The notes under the pieces: model-generated
What the model was told of the DNA's origin: nothing
The model's database searches: none
The model's input: the letters and a program-made list of their open reading frames with translations, nothing else
Assembly: GCA_002384685.1 (NCBI GenBank)
Contig: DGAZ01000047.1
Coordinates: 54,762 to 118,761, forward strand
DNA length: 64,000 nucleotides
Direction of reading: 5' to 3'
DNA from: Methylophilales bacterium UBA4017
Lineage (GTDB): Bacteria; Pseudomonadota; Gammaproteobacteria; Burkholderiales; Methylophilaceae
Translations under genes and position numbers: made by a program
In this document: piece by piece, positions 19,141-28,331 of the stretch
Layout: the number at the start of each line of letters is the position of its first letter
Numbering within the stretch: the first letter of the stretch is position 1

Positions 19141-20802
19141 ATGCGTAAAATTCTTGCAACATCGGCTTTGCCTTATGCAAACGGTAGTATACACCTTGGA
19201 CATCTTGTAGAATATATTCAAACTGATATATGGGTGAGGTATCAACGTCTTGCTGGCAATGAAATTCATTATATTTGTGCAGATGATACTCATGGAACCC
19301 CTATTATGCTTAGAGCTGAGAAGGAAGGTATATCCCCTGAGCAGCTTGTTGAAAAAGTCCACAAGGAACATAGCGCTGATTTTTCTGAATTTAATATTTC
19401 TTTTGATAATTTCTATTCTACTAATTCAATAGAAAATAAGAATTTATCTGAAGCTCTTTATAACTCCTTAGTTGTAAATAATAAAATTGAAGCAAAGGAA
19501 ATAGAACAATTTTATGATGATGAAAAAAATATGTTTTTACCCGACAGATTTATCAAAGGTACATGCCCAAAATGCAAAGCTAATGACCAATACGGAGACT
19601 CCTGTGAATCGTGCGGAACAACATACAGCCCAACTGACTTAATTGATGCGTACTCGGTTTTAACAGGATCAAAACCTATTAAGAAAAAAACTGAACATTA
19701 TTTTTTCAAGCTCTCTGAGTGTGAGGAATTTTTATCTAAATGGACAAAATCTGACACCCTACAAAAAGAAGCTTCAAATAAATTACAAGAATGGTTCAAA
19801 TCTGGTTTAGTCGATTGGGATATTTCTAGAGACGCACCTTATTTCGGCTTTGCAATACCTGGGGCTCCGGGTAAGTTTTTTTATGTTTGGCTTGATGCCC
19901 CAATAGGGTATATGTCAAGCTTTAAAAACTATGCCGATAAGAATAACTTATCTTACGATGAATTCTGGAGTGATGGTTCAAAAACCGAATTAGTACACTT
20001 TATTGGAAAAGACATACTATATTTTCATGCGTTATTCTGGCCTGCAATTTTAAAGTATTCAGGACACAGAACACCTACTAAAGTTTTTGCTCACGGCTTT
20101 CTTACTGTTAATGGTGAAAAAATGTCAAAATCAAGAGGTACATTTATTACTGCACGAAGCTATATTGATGCATTTAAAACTCCTGATTACCTAAGGTATT
20201 ATTATTTTTCCAAACTAAATGATTCTATGGGTGACATCGACCTTAACTTAGATGATTTTATTGTTAAGGTGAATAGTGACTTAGTCGGTAAGCTTGTTAA
20301 TATTCCAAGTAGAACGTCAGGATTTGTTACTAAGTTTTTTGACAATAAAATTATGCTTACAGATGAATTCAATGAAATTGAATCTCAAGATCTTGTAAAG
20401 GCAATTATGATGTCTAAAGAAGAGATAATGGAATTGTTTGAGGCAAGACAGTTTAGTAAAATTTGTCGATTACTTATCACTCATATCGAATCGGTAAATG
20501 AATTTGTAAACAATAAAGAGCCTTGGGTTTTGGCAAAGGATGATTCCAATCACATTGTTAACTCTTACTTTCATGAGGTTTGTTCGGCAGCCCTTCAATC
20601 TTTTAGGCTTTTAAGCATATATCTTTCTCCGATCATGCCTGAACTTACACATAAGGTTGCATTATTTTTTAATGAAGATAATTTTCTCTCTATAGAAAAG
20701 CTTACGGCTCAGGTTGCAACTATTAATAAATATGAACACCTGCTGAAGAGGGTCGAGCAGAAGGATGTCGATGCTATGATTCAGTCGAATATAGACAATT
20801 AG
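19141..20802 (+). CDS. metG: Methionyl-tRNA synthetase, short form without C-terminal tRNA-binding domain
   Basis: Charges tRNA-Met. The catalytic core is complete. The HIGH-type motif H-L-G-H is at about 18-21, the zinc knuckle has C-x2-C and C-x2-C around 140-160, K-M-S-K-S is near 330, and the helical anticodon domain ends near residue 550. The gene stops at 553 codons. Many betaproteobacterial and E. coli MetRS proteins (about 675-700) continue with an EMAP/Trbp111 dimerisation and tRNA-binding domain. No remnant is possible here because the stop interlocks with that of pyrF (TTAG). The E. coli core of about 550 residues is known to be active as a monomer. Confidence 0.95.
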   Translation: MRKILATSALPYANGSIHLGHLVEYIQTDIWVRYQRLAGNEIHYICADDTHGTPIMLRAEKEGISPEQLVEKVHKEHSADFSEFNISFDNFYSTNSIENKNLSEALYNSLVVNNKIEAKEIEQFYDDEKNMFLPDRFIKGTCPKCKANDQYGDSCESCGTTYSPTDLIDAYSVLTGSKPIKKKTEHYFFKLSECEEFLSKWTKSDTLQKEASNKLQEWFKSGLVDWDISRDAPYFGFAIPGAPGKFFYVWLDAPIGYMSSFKNYADKNNLSYDEFWSDGSKTELVHFIGKDILYFHALFWPAILKYSGHRTPTKVFAHGFLTVNGEKMSKSRGTFITARSYIDAFKTPDYLRYYYFSKLNDSMGDIDLNLDDFIVKVNSDLVGKLVNIPSRTSGFVTKFFDNKIMLTDEFNEIESQDLVKAIMMSKEEIMELFEARQFSKICRLLITHIESVNEFVNNKEPWVLAKDDSNHIVNSYFHEVCSAALQSFRLLSIYLSPIMPELTHKVALFFNEDNFLSIEKLTAQVATINKYEHLLKRVEQKDVDAMIQSNIDN

Positions 20803-21500
20803 TCACCGAGAATTTTTTTTCTAATCATTTTTAAGGCTGCATTTGGATCCTTGGATTGAGTTACCGGTCTTCCAATAACAAGCATTGTTGAACCTAATGC
20901 TACCGCTTCTTCAGGAGTGGTGATTCTTTTCTGATCATCACTAGCTGAATCTAGCAATCGAATACCAGGAGTTACAAAGGTAAATGTAGAGGGGAGCAAG
21001 GATTTAAGAAATTTTAAGTCATTTGCTGAACATACAATGCCATCTAAGCCACAGCTAGCAACATTGTTTGCAAGATGAATAATTTCCTCACGCATATTTT
21101 TTTGCACACCCATTTCTTCTAGGTTTTTTTGATCGTGACTTGTTAGTAATGTTACCGCGATAAGTAACGGTTTATGGGATGAGAGAGCTAGCCCTTCCTT
21201 TGCAGCAATCATCATTTCAGATCCGCCAAGGGCATGAACATTTACCATATAAACACCTAGTGCTGCAGCACTTTGGCAGGATTTTTTTACTGTATTTGGT
21301 ATATCGTGATACTTAAGGTCTAGAAAGACTTCAAAGCCTTTTTTTTGAGCATACTCTACAATCTTTGGACCTACGGCTGTAAATAATTCCTTACCAATCT
21401 TCACGCCACAGAGCTTGGGAGATAAATGATCGATTATTTGGCGAGCAGAGACCTCGTCTGCATAATCCAATGCTACAAAAATTCTAACTTCCTTAGTCAT
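20799..21500 (-). CDS. pyrF: Orotidine-5'-phosphate decarboxylase
   Basis: Final step of UMP synthesis. The 233 residues contain V-A-L-D-Y-A-D at the start and the catalytic D-L-K-Y-H-D-I-P-N-T motif. C-terminal G-x-R-L and I-G-R-P-V-T phosphate-binding segments follow. Its ATG shares one base with the lapB stop, so it is the last gene of the lapB-pyrF unit. Its stop interlocks with that of metG. Confidence 0.97.
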   Translation of the reverse strand: MTKEVRIFVALDYADEVSARQIIDHLSPKLCGVKIGKELFTAVGPKIVEYAQKKGFEVFLDLKYHDIPNTVKKSCQSAAALGVYMVNVHALGGSEMMIAAKEGLALSSHKPLLIAVTLLTSHDQKNLEEMGVQKNMREEIIHLANNVASCGLDGIVCSANDLKFLKSLLPSTFTFVTPGIRLLDSASDDQKRITTPEEAVALGSTMLVIGRPVTQSKDPNAALKMIRKKILGD

Positions 21501-22678
21501 TAAGATGTTTCATCCAAGGCAATATCCCTCGGCTCGGATGGAAGTGATTCCCAGCCATTGCATGCAGGGCATTGCCAGTGAAATTGCTTAGCTTTAAATC
21601 CACATATGTTACAAACGTAGAACCTTCGAATACTAATAGTATTTTTAATGGTTTGTTGTATTAGTTCAATATTGTCTATTTGTGTATTTTTGTTCATCGC
21701 TAATGCTTGAAATAACTGGTCCAAGGCTAGCAAGCTTGGTCGTTGAATCAGTTCGTTTCTCGCTATTTTTTCTGCACTTCCTGGCCCTTCATTTGAAATC
21801 ACGGCTTCATACAATACATTTAGCAGCGTTCTCAAATTATATAAATCATAATATCTCGATAAGATGGACAGGCCATCATTGATTTTACCTTCAGCTTGGT
21901 AGGCCTTTATAATTTTAGAGGCAACCAACCCAAGGTATTCTGGTTTTTGATATTCAATTTTTCGCCAATAAGAAATAGCTTCATCAATCATCCCCTGACT
22001 TTCACGGACATCCCCAAGCAAAATATTAGCCCTCACACAGTTTTTATGCTCTTCTATCGCCTGCAAAAGAAATTTACTACCGTCACTATATTTTTTAGAG
22101 ATAATCATAGAAACAGCCATTTCACAATAATAATGACTTATCTCTTTCCTAAAAGACACTCCAGATATCTTTTCAAGTTGAGAAGCCATTTTAACGGCCT
22201 TTTCCCAATCCCTCTCTTTGACATAAATTTCAAGAAGGGTATTGAGTTTAAATTGCTCATAATTATCCTTTGTCAAACTTAACAGTAATTCTTCTGACCT
22301 ATCATAAAGTCCTGCTTTGAAATAATCTTGAGCTAACTCAGCTTTAACCGATTCCTGTTGGTCAACATTCATCTCTCTGTTTTCAAGTAGGTCAAGATGT
22401 AGGCTGATAGCCTTATCTATTTGCCCGGTTCTTCGTAAAAGGCTTCCTAAAGCAAAATGAATTTCCATCGAATTGTCATTAGCTTTTACTGCTTCAGAAA
22501 ATGACTCAGTTGCTTTCTCATATTGATTGGTTATAAGGTAGTGGATACCCTTGAAATAGGCTGCTGGGAAGTCTGTGCTTTCAGATATAATTTGCTTAAT
22601 ATCAATTCTAGCCGCAATCCATCCCAACCCAAAGAAAAAGGGTATTACGAGTAACCACCAAAATTCAAATTCAACCAT
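21500..22678 (-). CDS. lapB: LapB (YciM), lipopolysaccharide assembly TPR protein
   Basis: Inner-membrane adaptor that controls LpxC degradation and LPS assembly in enterobacteria. The 392 residues have an N-terminal membrane anchor (about 6-20), a series of TPR repeats, and a C-terminal rubredoxin-like zinc site with C-N-I-C and C-P-A-C. LapA, usually encoded just upstream, is missing: only 77 bp separate this gene from ihfB and they hold a terminator. LapB may therefore work without LapA here. Confidence 0.93.
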   Translation of the reverse strand: MVEFEFWWLLVIPFFFGLGWIAARIDIKQIISESTDFPAAYFKGIHYLITNQYEKATESFSEAVKANDNSMEIHFALGSLLRRTGQIDKAISLHLDLLENREMNVDQQESVKAELAQDYFKAGLYDRSEELLLSLTKDNYEQFKLNTLLEIYVKERDWEKAVKMASQLEKISGVSFRKEISHYYCEMAVSMIISKKYSDGSKFLLQAIEEHKNCVRANILLGDVRESQGMIDEAISYWRKIEYQKPEYLGLVASKIIKAYQAEGKINDGLSILSRYYDLYNLRTLLNVLYEAVISNEGPGSAEKIARNELIQRPSLLALDQLFQALAMNKNTQIDNIELIQQTIKNTISIRRFYVCNICGFKAKQFHWQCPACNGWESLPSEPRDIALDETS

Positions 22679-22706
22679 AAATGTAGATTACTTTATAAAT
22701 TAAAAA

Positions 22707-22736
22707 AAAAGCATATTTTTTAAAAAATATGCTTTT
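22707..22736 (-). terminator. Rho-independent terminator after ihfB
   Basis: A perfect 30-bp palindrome (arms AAAAGCATATTTTTT and its complement) lies 20 bp beyond the ihfB stop. On the minus strand the stem is followed directly by a run of T residues. It should end, or reduce, transcription of the tyrA-to-ihfB block before lapB. The stem is mostly A-T with only two G-C pairs, so efficiency is uncertain. Confidence 0.75.
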
Positions 22737-22755
22737 ATTGTTTCTTTCATTTCCT

Positions 22756-23034
22756 TTACTTATCAACTCTGACCCTCAATTCTTTTCCTGCTTTGAAGTG
22801 AGGAACAAATTTTTCTGGTACATGGACTTGAGCGCCTGATTTAGGATTTCTTCCCATTCGTGAAGGTCTAAAATTAAGACTAAAACTACCAAATCCTCTT
22901 ATCTCTATTCTATCTTTATTAATCAGAGATGCAGACATCGAGTCAAGTATAGCTTTAACTGATAGCTCCGCATCTTTATGGACTAGCTGCGAGAATCGGC
23001 TGGCCAGTATATTGATTAATTTAGATTTAGTCAT
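22756..23034 (-). CDS. ihfB: Integration host factor beta subunit
   Basis: DNA-bending nucleoid protein of 92 residues, HU/IHF family, which pairs with IhfA (not in this window). The DNA-arm signature G-F-G-S-F and the R-x-G-R-N-P-K-S-G region with the intercalating proline are present. It follows rpsA by 9 nt, the standard rpsA-ihfB arrangement that distinguishes IHF-beta from HU, and is followed by a terminator. Confidence 0.93.
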   Translation of the reverse strand: MTKSKLINILASRFSQLVHKDAELSVKAILDSMSASLINKDRIEIRGFGSFSLNFRPSRMGRNPKSGAQVHVPEKFVPHFKAGKELRVRVDK

Positions 23035-23043
23035 ACTACTTTC

Positions 23044-24549
23044 TTATTTTTTATCATCAAGTTTTGCTTTTAGTAGAGCACCAAGATTGGTTGTTCCACC
23101 ATCAGTTACCTCAGGCTCAGATTTTTTTGCAGCAGATTTTTTAGCTTTTGGAGCTTTTTCTTCCGCTGTATTATCTGATTTTTCTGAAGTTTCTGGGTTT
23201 GGATTCTCTGTTAGCTGTTTAATGCCCAGAGAAATTCTCTCTTTATCCACATCAATAGAAATGATAATCGCTTCTAATTCATCGGCTTTTTTATATTTTT
23301 TAACAGCCTCTTCACCACTATCAGTCCATGAAATATCTGAGAGGTGAATTAAGCCATCGATTTCCCCAGGTAAACCAATAAAGATACCAAAATCTGTAAT
23401 TGATTTAATTTTTCCGGTTATTTTGTCATCTACTTTATGGTTAGCTGAAAAATCTTCCCACGGGTTTGCTTGGCATTGCTTCATTCCTAATGACAACCTT
23501 CTTCTGTCTTCATCTATCTCAAGAATCATAACTTCAACTTCATCACCTAATTGGACAGCTTTTGTCGGATGAATATTTTTGTTTGTCCAATCCATTTCTG
23601 ATACATGAACCAAGCCTTCGATTCCTGTTTCAATCTCTATAAATGCTCCGTAATCTGTTAGGTTTGAAACCTTACCGAATAGTTTTGTTTTAACTGGATA
23701 TCTTCTTCCTAAACCAACCCATGGGTCATCATCAAGTTGTTTTAATCCTAGGGACACTCTATTTTTTTCCTGATCAAATTTTAGGACTCTGGCTTCAATT
23801 TCGTCACCAACATTTAAAATTTCTGAAGGATGCTTTATACGCTTCCATGCTAGATCAGTTATGTGAAGCAAACCATCAATACCACCTAAATCAACAAATG
23901 CTCCGTAATCAGTAATATTCTTAATTATGCCTTTAACATTAGCACCCTCTACAATAGATTCTAGTACGGATTCCCTATCTGTTCCTGATTGTTCTTCCAT
24001 TACAGCTTTTCTAGAAACAACTACATTATTTCTCTTCTTGTCTATTTTGATAACCTTAAGTTCGCATTCTTTATTCTCAAATGGCGTGGTGTCTTTTACA
24101 GGTCTTATGTCAACTAATGATCCTGGAAGGAATGCCATTATGCCGTTAACAGTCACTCTTAGACCACCTTTAACCCGACTACTTACAAATCCATTAACAA
24201 TTCTTCCTTCTTCCATGGCCTCTTCTAGGTCAATCCATGCTTGAAGTTTTTTCGCTTTATCTCTTGATAAGATTGTTGATCCATAACCATCTTCTAACTT
24301 CTCAATAGCTACTTTTACCAAATCACCAACAGCAACTTCAATATCGCCACTGTCACTCAGAAATTCCTCTGTTTTAATAACGCTTTCTGATTTTAGTCCA
24401 GCATTTACGATTACAAAATCATTTTCAACTGAAATAACTTCGGCTGTAATGACTTCACCTTGACGCATTTCTTTCAAAGACATACTTTCTTCAAATAATG
24501 CTTCAAAACTTTCTGGATCTAACTTTTCTACTTTTTCTGTGGTTGCCAT
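23044..24549 (-). CDS. rpsA: 30S ribosomal protein S1, five-domain form
   Basis: Binds mRNA on the 30S subunit and helps initiate weakly Shine-Dalgarno-dependent messages. At 501 residues it is shorter than the usual roughly 557. I count five S1 domains (about 30-96, 114-181, 201-271, 286-358, 373-446). A 55-residue tail rich in Lys, Ala and Glu follows, ending [10 protein letters not shown]. The sixth domain is absent; in E. coli that domain is dispensable and linked to autoregulation. The reading frame is intact, so this is not a frameshift. It lies between cmk and ihfB as expected. Confidence 0.95.
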   Translation of the reverse strand: MATTEKVEKLDPESFEALFEESMSLKEMRQGEVITAEVISVENDFVIVNAGLKSESVIKTEEFLSDSGDIEVAVGDLVKVAIEKLEDGYGSTILSRDKAKKLQAWIDLEEAMEEGRIVNGFVSSRVKGGLRVTVNGIMAFLPGSLVDIRPVKDTTPFENKECELKVIKIDKKRNNVVVSRKAVMEEQSGTDRESVLESIVEGANVKGIIKNITDYGAFVDLGGIDGLLHITDLAWKRIKHPSEILNVGDEIEARVLKFDQEKNRVSLGLKQLDDDPWVGLGRRYPVKTKLFGKVSNLTDYGAFIEIETGIEGLVHVSEMDWTNKNIHPTKAVQLGDEVEVMILEIDEDRRRLSLGMKQCQANPWEDFSANHKVDDKITGKIKSITDFGIFIGLPGEIDGLIHLSDISWTDSGEEAVKKYKKADELEAIIISIDVDKERISLGIKQLTENPNPETSEKSDNTAEEKAPKAKKSAAKKSEPEVTDGGTTNLGALLKAKLDDKK

Positions 24550-24607
24550 GAAATATAATTAACCTTAATTTGTTTAATCCCAACTAGCGATGGGGTGATT
24601 TATAAAT

Positions 24608-24629
24608 GCTAATGATTAGTGCCATTAGC
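24608..24629 (-). promoter_or_regulatory. Hairpin in the rpsA leader
   Basis: In the 91-bp cmk-rpsA gap, GCTAATG (24608-24614) and CATTAGC (24623-24629) form a perfect 7-bp stem with an 8-nt loop. No T-run follows on the minus strand, so it is not a typical terminator there. S1 represses its own translation through leader hairpins in gammaproteobacteria; a similar role here is possible but unproven. Confidence 0.35.
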
Positions 24630-24640
24630 GCTTTTATTTT

Positions 24641-25303
24641 TTAATGCTTATCTTTGAGGAGTAAGATAATCTTATCTACAGTTTGATCAATGCTCAGATC
24701 GTCTGAATTTAATACATTAGCCGTTTTTGCTACTAACAGGGGAGAATAAAGCCTTTCCATGTCCTGTCTATCCCTTGCTTTTATTTCCTCAGCAAGGTCC
24801 GTGATATTAGCATCAATTCCTTTTGATATCAACTGTTTATATCTTCTTTTCGCCCTTTCTTTTGGGCTCGCATCTAGATAAATCTTAAGGTCGGCATTTG
24901 GAAAAACCACCGTGGTCATATCCCGACCTTCGGCAACAAGTCCACGACCATAAAAAAAGCCTCGCTGAAGCTCTAATATTTGTTTTCTAACCTCAATATG
25001 TTGCGCAATTTTGGAAGCTATTTTTCCAACTTCTTGCGCTCTTATTTCTTTCGAGACTTCTATACCGTTTAAAAAGGCTTGCCCATCAATAAACTTGATA
25101 TCTACGTCGCTTAGATGCCTAGTAATTAACCTAGCGTCGTCTTGATTAATATTGGCTTTTGAGCTGCTCAAGGCAATTAATCGATATATAGCACCTGAAT
25201 CTAAATAATTTAAATCCAGTTTTTGGCTTAGAATCTTTGCTACAGTACCTTTTCCAGAGCCGGCAGGGCCATCAATAGCGATCAGAAAAGGCAGTTTTAA
25301 CAT
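24641..25303 (-). CDS. cmk: Cytidylate kinase
   Basis: Phosphorylates CMP and dCMP. The P-loop I-D-G-P-A-G-S-G-K-G-T is near the N terminus, and G-R-D-M-T-T-V-V-F-P and A-x-x-R-A-K-R-R-Y follow. With the ATG at 25303 the protein has 220 residues; its Shine-Dalgarno (AAGGAG) directly abuts the ATG, which is unusually close. An in-frame TTG at 25324, overlapping the aroA 3' end, is an alternative start with AAGGA upstream. Confidence 0.94.
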   Translation of the reverse strand: MLKLPFLIAIDGPAGSGKGTVAKILSQKLDLNYLDSGAIYRLIALSSSKANINQDDARLITRHLSDVDIKFIDGQAFLNGIEVSKEIRAQEVGKIASKIAQHIEVRKQILELQRGFFYGRGLVAEGRDMTTVVFPNADLKIYLDASPKERAKRRYKQLISKGIDANITDLAEEIKARDRQDMERLYSPLLVAKTANVLNSDDLSIDQTVDKIILLLKDKH

Positions 25304-25310
25304 CTCCTTA

Positions 25311-26600
25311 TTAAACACTTTCAAAGTCCTTGAAGAAATTAGGATACGTCTTGTTTACGCATTCCGGATTATTAATAATGATATTTTGCTGGGACAATGA
25401 GACTAAAGAAAAGCACATTGCCATTCGGTGGTCATCATAGGTGTTAATAGCAATATTATTATTAATTTTTGGGGGAGGGGTGATACTTATTGAGTTATTT
25501 GTTGAATGAACAACAGCCCCTAACTTTTTAAGCTCATTACTCATCGCCTCAATGCGGTCCGTTTCTTTAACTTTCCAGCTAGCTATGTTTATTAGTTTAG
25601 TTGTACCGATGCAAAATAATGCCATTGTTGCTAGCGTCATAGCAGCGTCCGGAATCATTTTACAATCTACTTCAAGCCCTCTTAACGCATTTGCTTTTTC
25701 TACAACTATAGATTTGTCTTTGTAAGTAACTTTGGCTCCCATATTACTTATAACATCAAGAAAACTGAGGTCGCCCTGAATACTATCTTTGTTTATACCA
25801 TGTACCTCTATTTTTCCTGCAATAGCTGCTGCGCCAAAAAAATATGAAGCAGAAGATGCATCACCCTCAACCCATACTTCATCAGGGCTGCGATACGGGG
25901 ATATCGCCTTAAGGTCAAACTCACTCCAATTCTTGTTATTAAACGTAACTCCAAACTTTTCTAAAAGCTTGAGGGTGATATTAATATAGGGCTTAGAAAT
26001 TAACTCTCCATCCAAATTAATCGAGAGGGGCTGATTGAGCAAAGGGGCTGACATTAGTATTGAGGTAAGAAATTGGCTTGATACATTGCCCTTGATTGAA
26101 ATTTTGTTGATAGATTTTTTGGTTATAGGGAGAATTTCTAAGGGTGGAAACCCATCATTTTTCAGATAATTTATCCTTGCCCCAAGCTGTTTAAGTGCGT
26201 CAACTAAGTCTTTGATGGGCCGCTCATGCATCCTATCGACCCCAGTAAGCTTGTAATGACCTTCCATCATAGATAAGGCTGCAGTGAGTGGACGAAAGGC
26301 AGTGCCAGCATTCCCTAAAAAAAGCTCACAATACTTGTTGGGAAATGACCCGTTTGTGCCATGAACCATAATTTCACTACCTTTTTTTTCTATCACTACG
26401 CCTAACTTTTCAAGGGCTTCTAACATGAAGTGTGTATCATCGGATTGAAGGTAGTTCCTAATAAGTGTTTGCTTGTTCGACAAGCTAGATAACAATATCA
26501 CCCGATTAGTTATACTCTTTGAACCTGGTAAGGTAATGCTCCCGTTAATTCCAGTCCGGCTTTTTAAGATGTAGGGGGTCACTTTTTGCTTTCTATCCAT
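25311..26600 (-). CDS. aroA: 5-enolpyruvylshikimate-3-phosphate synthase
   Basis: Sixth step of the shikimate pathway. The 429 residues show S-K-S-I-T-N-R at the substrate site, G-N-A-G-T-A-F-R-P-L-T in the PEP site and D-H-R-M-A-M near the C terminus. It starts inside the end of tyrA (22-bp overlap), so the aromatic genes are tightly coupled. The glycine of the G-N-A-G-T-A motif is intact, as in class I enzymes. Confidence 0.97.
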   Translation of the reverse strand: MDRKQKVTPYILKSRTGINGSITLPGSKSITNRVILLSSLSNKQTLIRNYLQSDDTHFMLEALEKLGVVIEKKGSEIMVHGTNGSFPNKYCELFLGNAGTAFRPLTAALSMMEGHYKLTGVDRMHERPIKDLVDALKQLGARINYLKNDGFPPLEILPITKKSINKISIKGNVSSQFLTSILMSAPLLNQPLSINLDGELISKPYINITLKLLEKFGVTFNNKNWSEFDLKAISPYRSPDEVWVEGDASSASYFFGAAAIAGKIEVHGINKDSIQGDLSFLDVISNMGAKVTYKDKSIVVEKANALRGLEVDCKMIPDAAMTLATMALFCIGTTKLINIASWKVKETDRIEAMSNELKKLGAVVHSTNNSISITPPPKINNNIAINTYDDHRMAMCFSLVSLSQQNIIINNPECVNKTYPNFFKDFESV

Positions 26601-27445
26601 TCTGATCTTGTGGTGCTGGCCTCAGAAAGATAATCGTTCAATTCATCTGTTTGTTTCTCATCAATCAATCTTATAAGCCTAACAATTTCTTTTTGATAAA
26701 GTTTCAAATCACTAACCACTGCTTTTTTGTTTGCAAGCGAAATATCTCTCCAAACCTCAGGGGAGCTTGCAGCAATTCTTGAAAAGTCTCGAAATCCGCT
26801 GGCGGCAAACTCTAGCAATTGATCTTTTGATTTTTTATTGTTAATTAAGTTAACTAAAGCAAAAGCTAGGAGGTGAGGAAGATGGCTTACGGTAGAAAAT
26901 ATTTCATCATGTTGAGAAGGGTTCATTGTTGAGACAATCCCACCCATGCTCACCCAAAACTTCTCAAGCAATTCTATCTGCTGTTTGTTGGTTTTTTCGT
27001 GTGGGGTGATAACGATATTTTTACCCTCAAATAAATGAGCATCAGCGGCCTCAGGCCCATGCTTTTCAGATCCTGCAATCGGATGTGAACCTATGAACTG
27101 GTTAAATTTCTCGCCAAGAATTTCTTTAGCATCTAACATAACATTAGACTTTGTGCTTCCAACATCAGTTATCAGGCAATCCACAGGGAGATAAGGATGA
27201 ATATTTTTTAGAATACTTCTTGTCTGCGCAACTGGGGCTGCAATTACAATTAGATCTGCAGAACTTATTGCTTCTCCAATATTTTTAGCCACCTCATCCA
27301 GCATGCCGTTTTTAACAAAGCTATCAAGAGGTCTGCCTTTATCCCGACCCATGCCGACGACTCTATCAAATATAGTGTCTTTTTTTACTTTTAGCGCAAT
27401 AGAGCCACCTATCAAACCTACACCAAAAATTAATAAATTTTTCAT
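26579..27445 (-). CDS. tyrA: Prephenate/arogenate dehydrogenase
   Basis: Forms 4-hydroxyphenylpyruvate (or tyrosine) from prephenate (or arogenate). The ATG at 27445 places the Rossmann motif G-V-G-L-I-G-G-S at residues 8-15 and gives 288 residues; an ATG three codons upstream is also possible. H-P-I-A-G-S-E and S-H-L-P-H-L mark the catalytic region. It has no fused chorismate mutase. It is the first gene of the aroA-cmk-rpsA-ihfB run here; pheA and serC, often upstream, are absent. Confidence 0.94.
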   Translation of the reverse strand: MKNLLIFGVGLIGGSIALKVKKDTIFDRVVGMGRDKGRPLDSFVKNGMLDEVAKNIGEAISSADLIVIAAPVAQTRSILKNIHPYLPVDCLITDVGSTKSNVMLDAKEILGEKFNQFIGSHPIAGSEKHGPEAADAHLFEGKNIVITPHEKTNKQQIELLEKFWVSMGGIVSTMNPSQHDEIFSTVSHLPHLLAFALVNLINNKKSKDQLLEFAASGFRDFSRIAASSPEVWRDISLANKKAVVSDLKLYQKEIVRLIRLIDEKQTDELNDYLSEASTTRSEWIESKK

Positions 27446-27484
27446 TTCACACATTCTATTTTAAAAGAAAATTGTATCACGCAA

Positions 27485-28210
27485 CTAGCTGGAAGCCTCT
27501 TGCCATAAATCATTAATCAAAAGCTCATAAGGTTTAAAATTAATCTTATAAGCCATTTTTAAACTTTGCTTAATCCAATAACCAAGATACAGGTATGGAA
27601 TTTTTTTATTTAGACAATAATTTAGCAACCACAAGATAGAAAAGGTCCCCAGACTGTATTTGGTGTTATTGCAGTCATAAAATGTATAAACTGCCGATAG
27701 TCCATTTTTTAATTCATCAATGATAGTTACCATCACGAGCTGACCGTCATCCCTAAATTCAATTAGCTTGCTTTGCATATTACTTTTAATTAAAAAATCA
27801 TGGTAATCACCAATATCGTCTTCCTGGCTACTGTTAGTTCGATGGCGTTTATTCTGATAATTTATATAAAGCTCATAATGCTCATCTGAAAATTCTAATG
27901 GGAGTATTCGAGCCGTGATATGAGAATGTATTTTTTTTACTCTTTTTTGAGAGCGGCTTATTAAAAAAGATGCGGTCGATAACCTTATAGGAATACATGC
28001 TTGACATTCGCCACAATGAGGCTTGTAAACATACTGCCCACTTCTCCTAAAGCCTTTATGAATAAGGTTGCTGTAAATATCTGAGCCAATGGTTTTGTAG
28101 GGGGTTGCCACCATTGACTGGGCGCTACGATGTTTAATATAGCCACAACTATATTTTGTGGTTATATAGAATTGAACGGAGTTTAATCCTTTGCTATCAG
28201 GGTGTTTCAT
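27485..28210 (-). CDS. bpt: Aspartate/glutamate leucyltransferase (Bpt)
   Basis: N-end-rule transferase that attaches leucine from Leu-tRNA to proteins with N-terminal Asp or Glu, marking them for ClpAP/ClpS. The 241 residues fit the family, with G-F-R-R-S-G-Q-x-V-Y-K-P-H-C and the cysteine motif C-G-E-C-Q-A-C-I-P. It is homologous to eukaryotic arginyltransferases. It sits 39 bp upstream of tyrA on the same strand. Confidence 0.94.
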   Translation of the reverse strand: MKHPDSKGLNSVQFYITTKYSCGYIKHRSAQSMVATPYKTIGSDIYSNLIHKGFRRSGQYVYKPHCGECQACIPIRLSTASFLISRSQKRVKKIHSHITARILPLEFSDEHYELYINYQNKRHRTNSSQEDDIGDYHDFLIKSNMQSKLIEFRDDGQLVMVTIIDELKNGLSAVYTFYDCNNTKYSLGTFSILWLLNYCLNKKIPYLYLGYWIKQSLKMAYKINFKPYELLINDLWQEASS

Positions 28211-28331
28211 ATTTAACGCTTAATTATACATTTATAGCAATTCTAACTGAATTGTCTCTGAGTTTAGTAAAGAGATAGTAGTTTGCTGATATGATTCTAT
28301 TCGTTACAAATAAATTTGAGAAATCTAGCTA

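Noticed and set aside
21896..22282. 128-codon open frame antisense to lapB
   Set aside because: Shadow of the TPR coding region; composition and motifs do not resemble a real protein.
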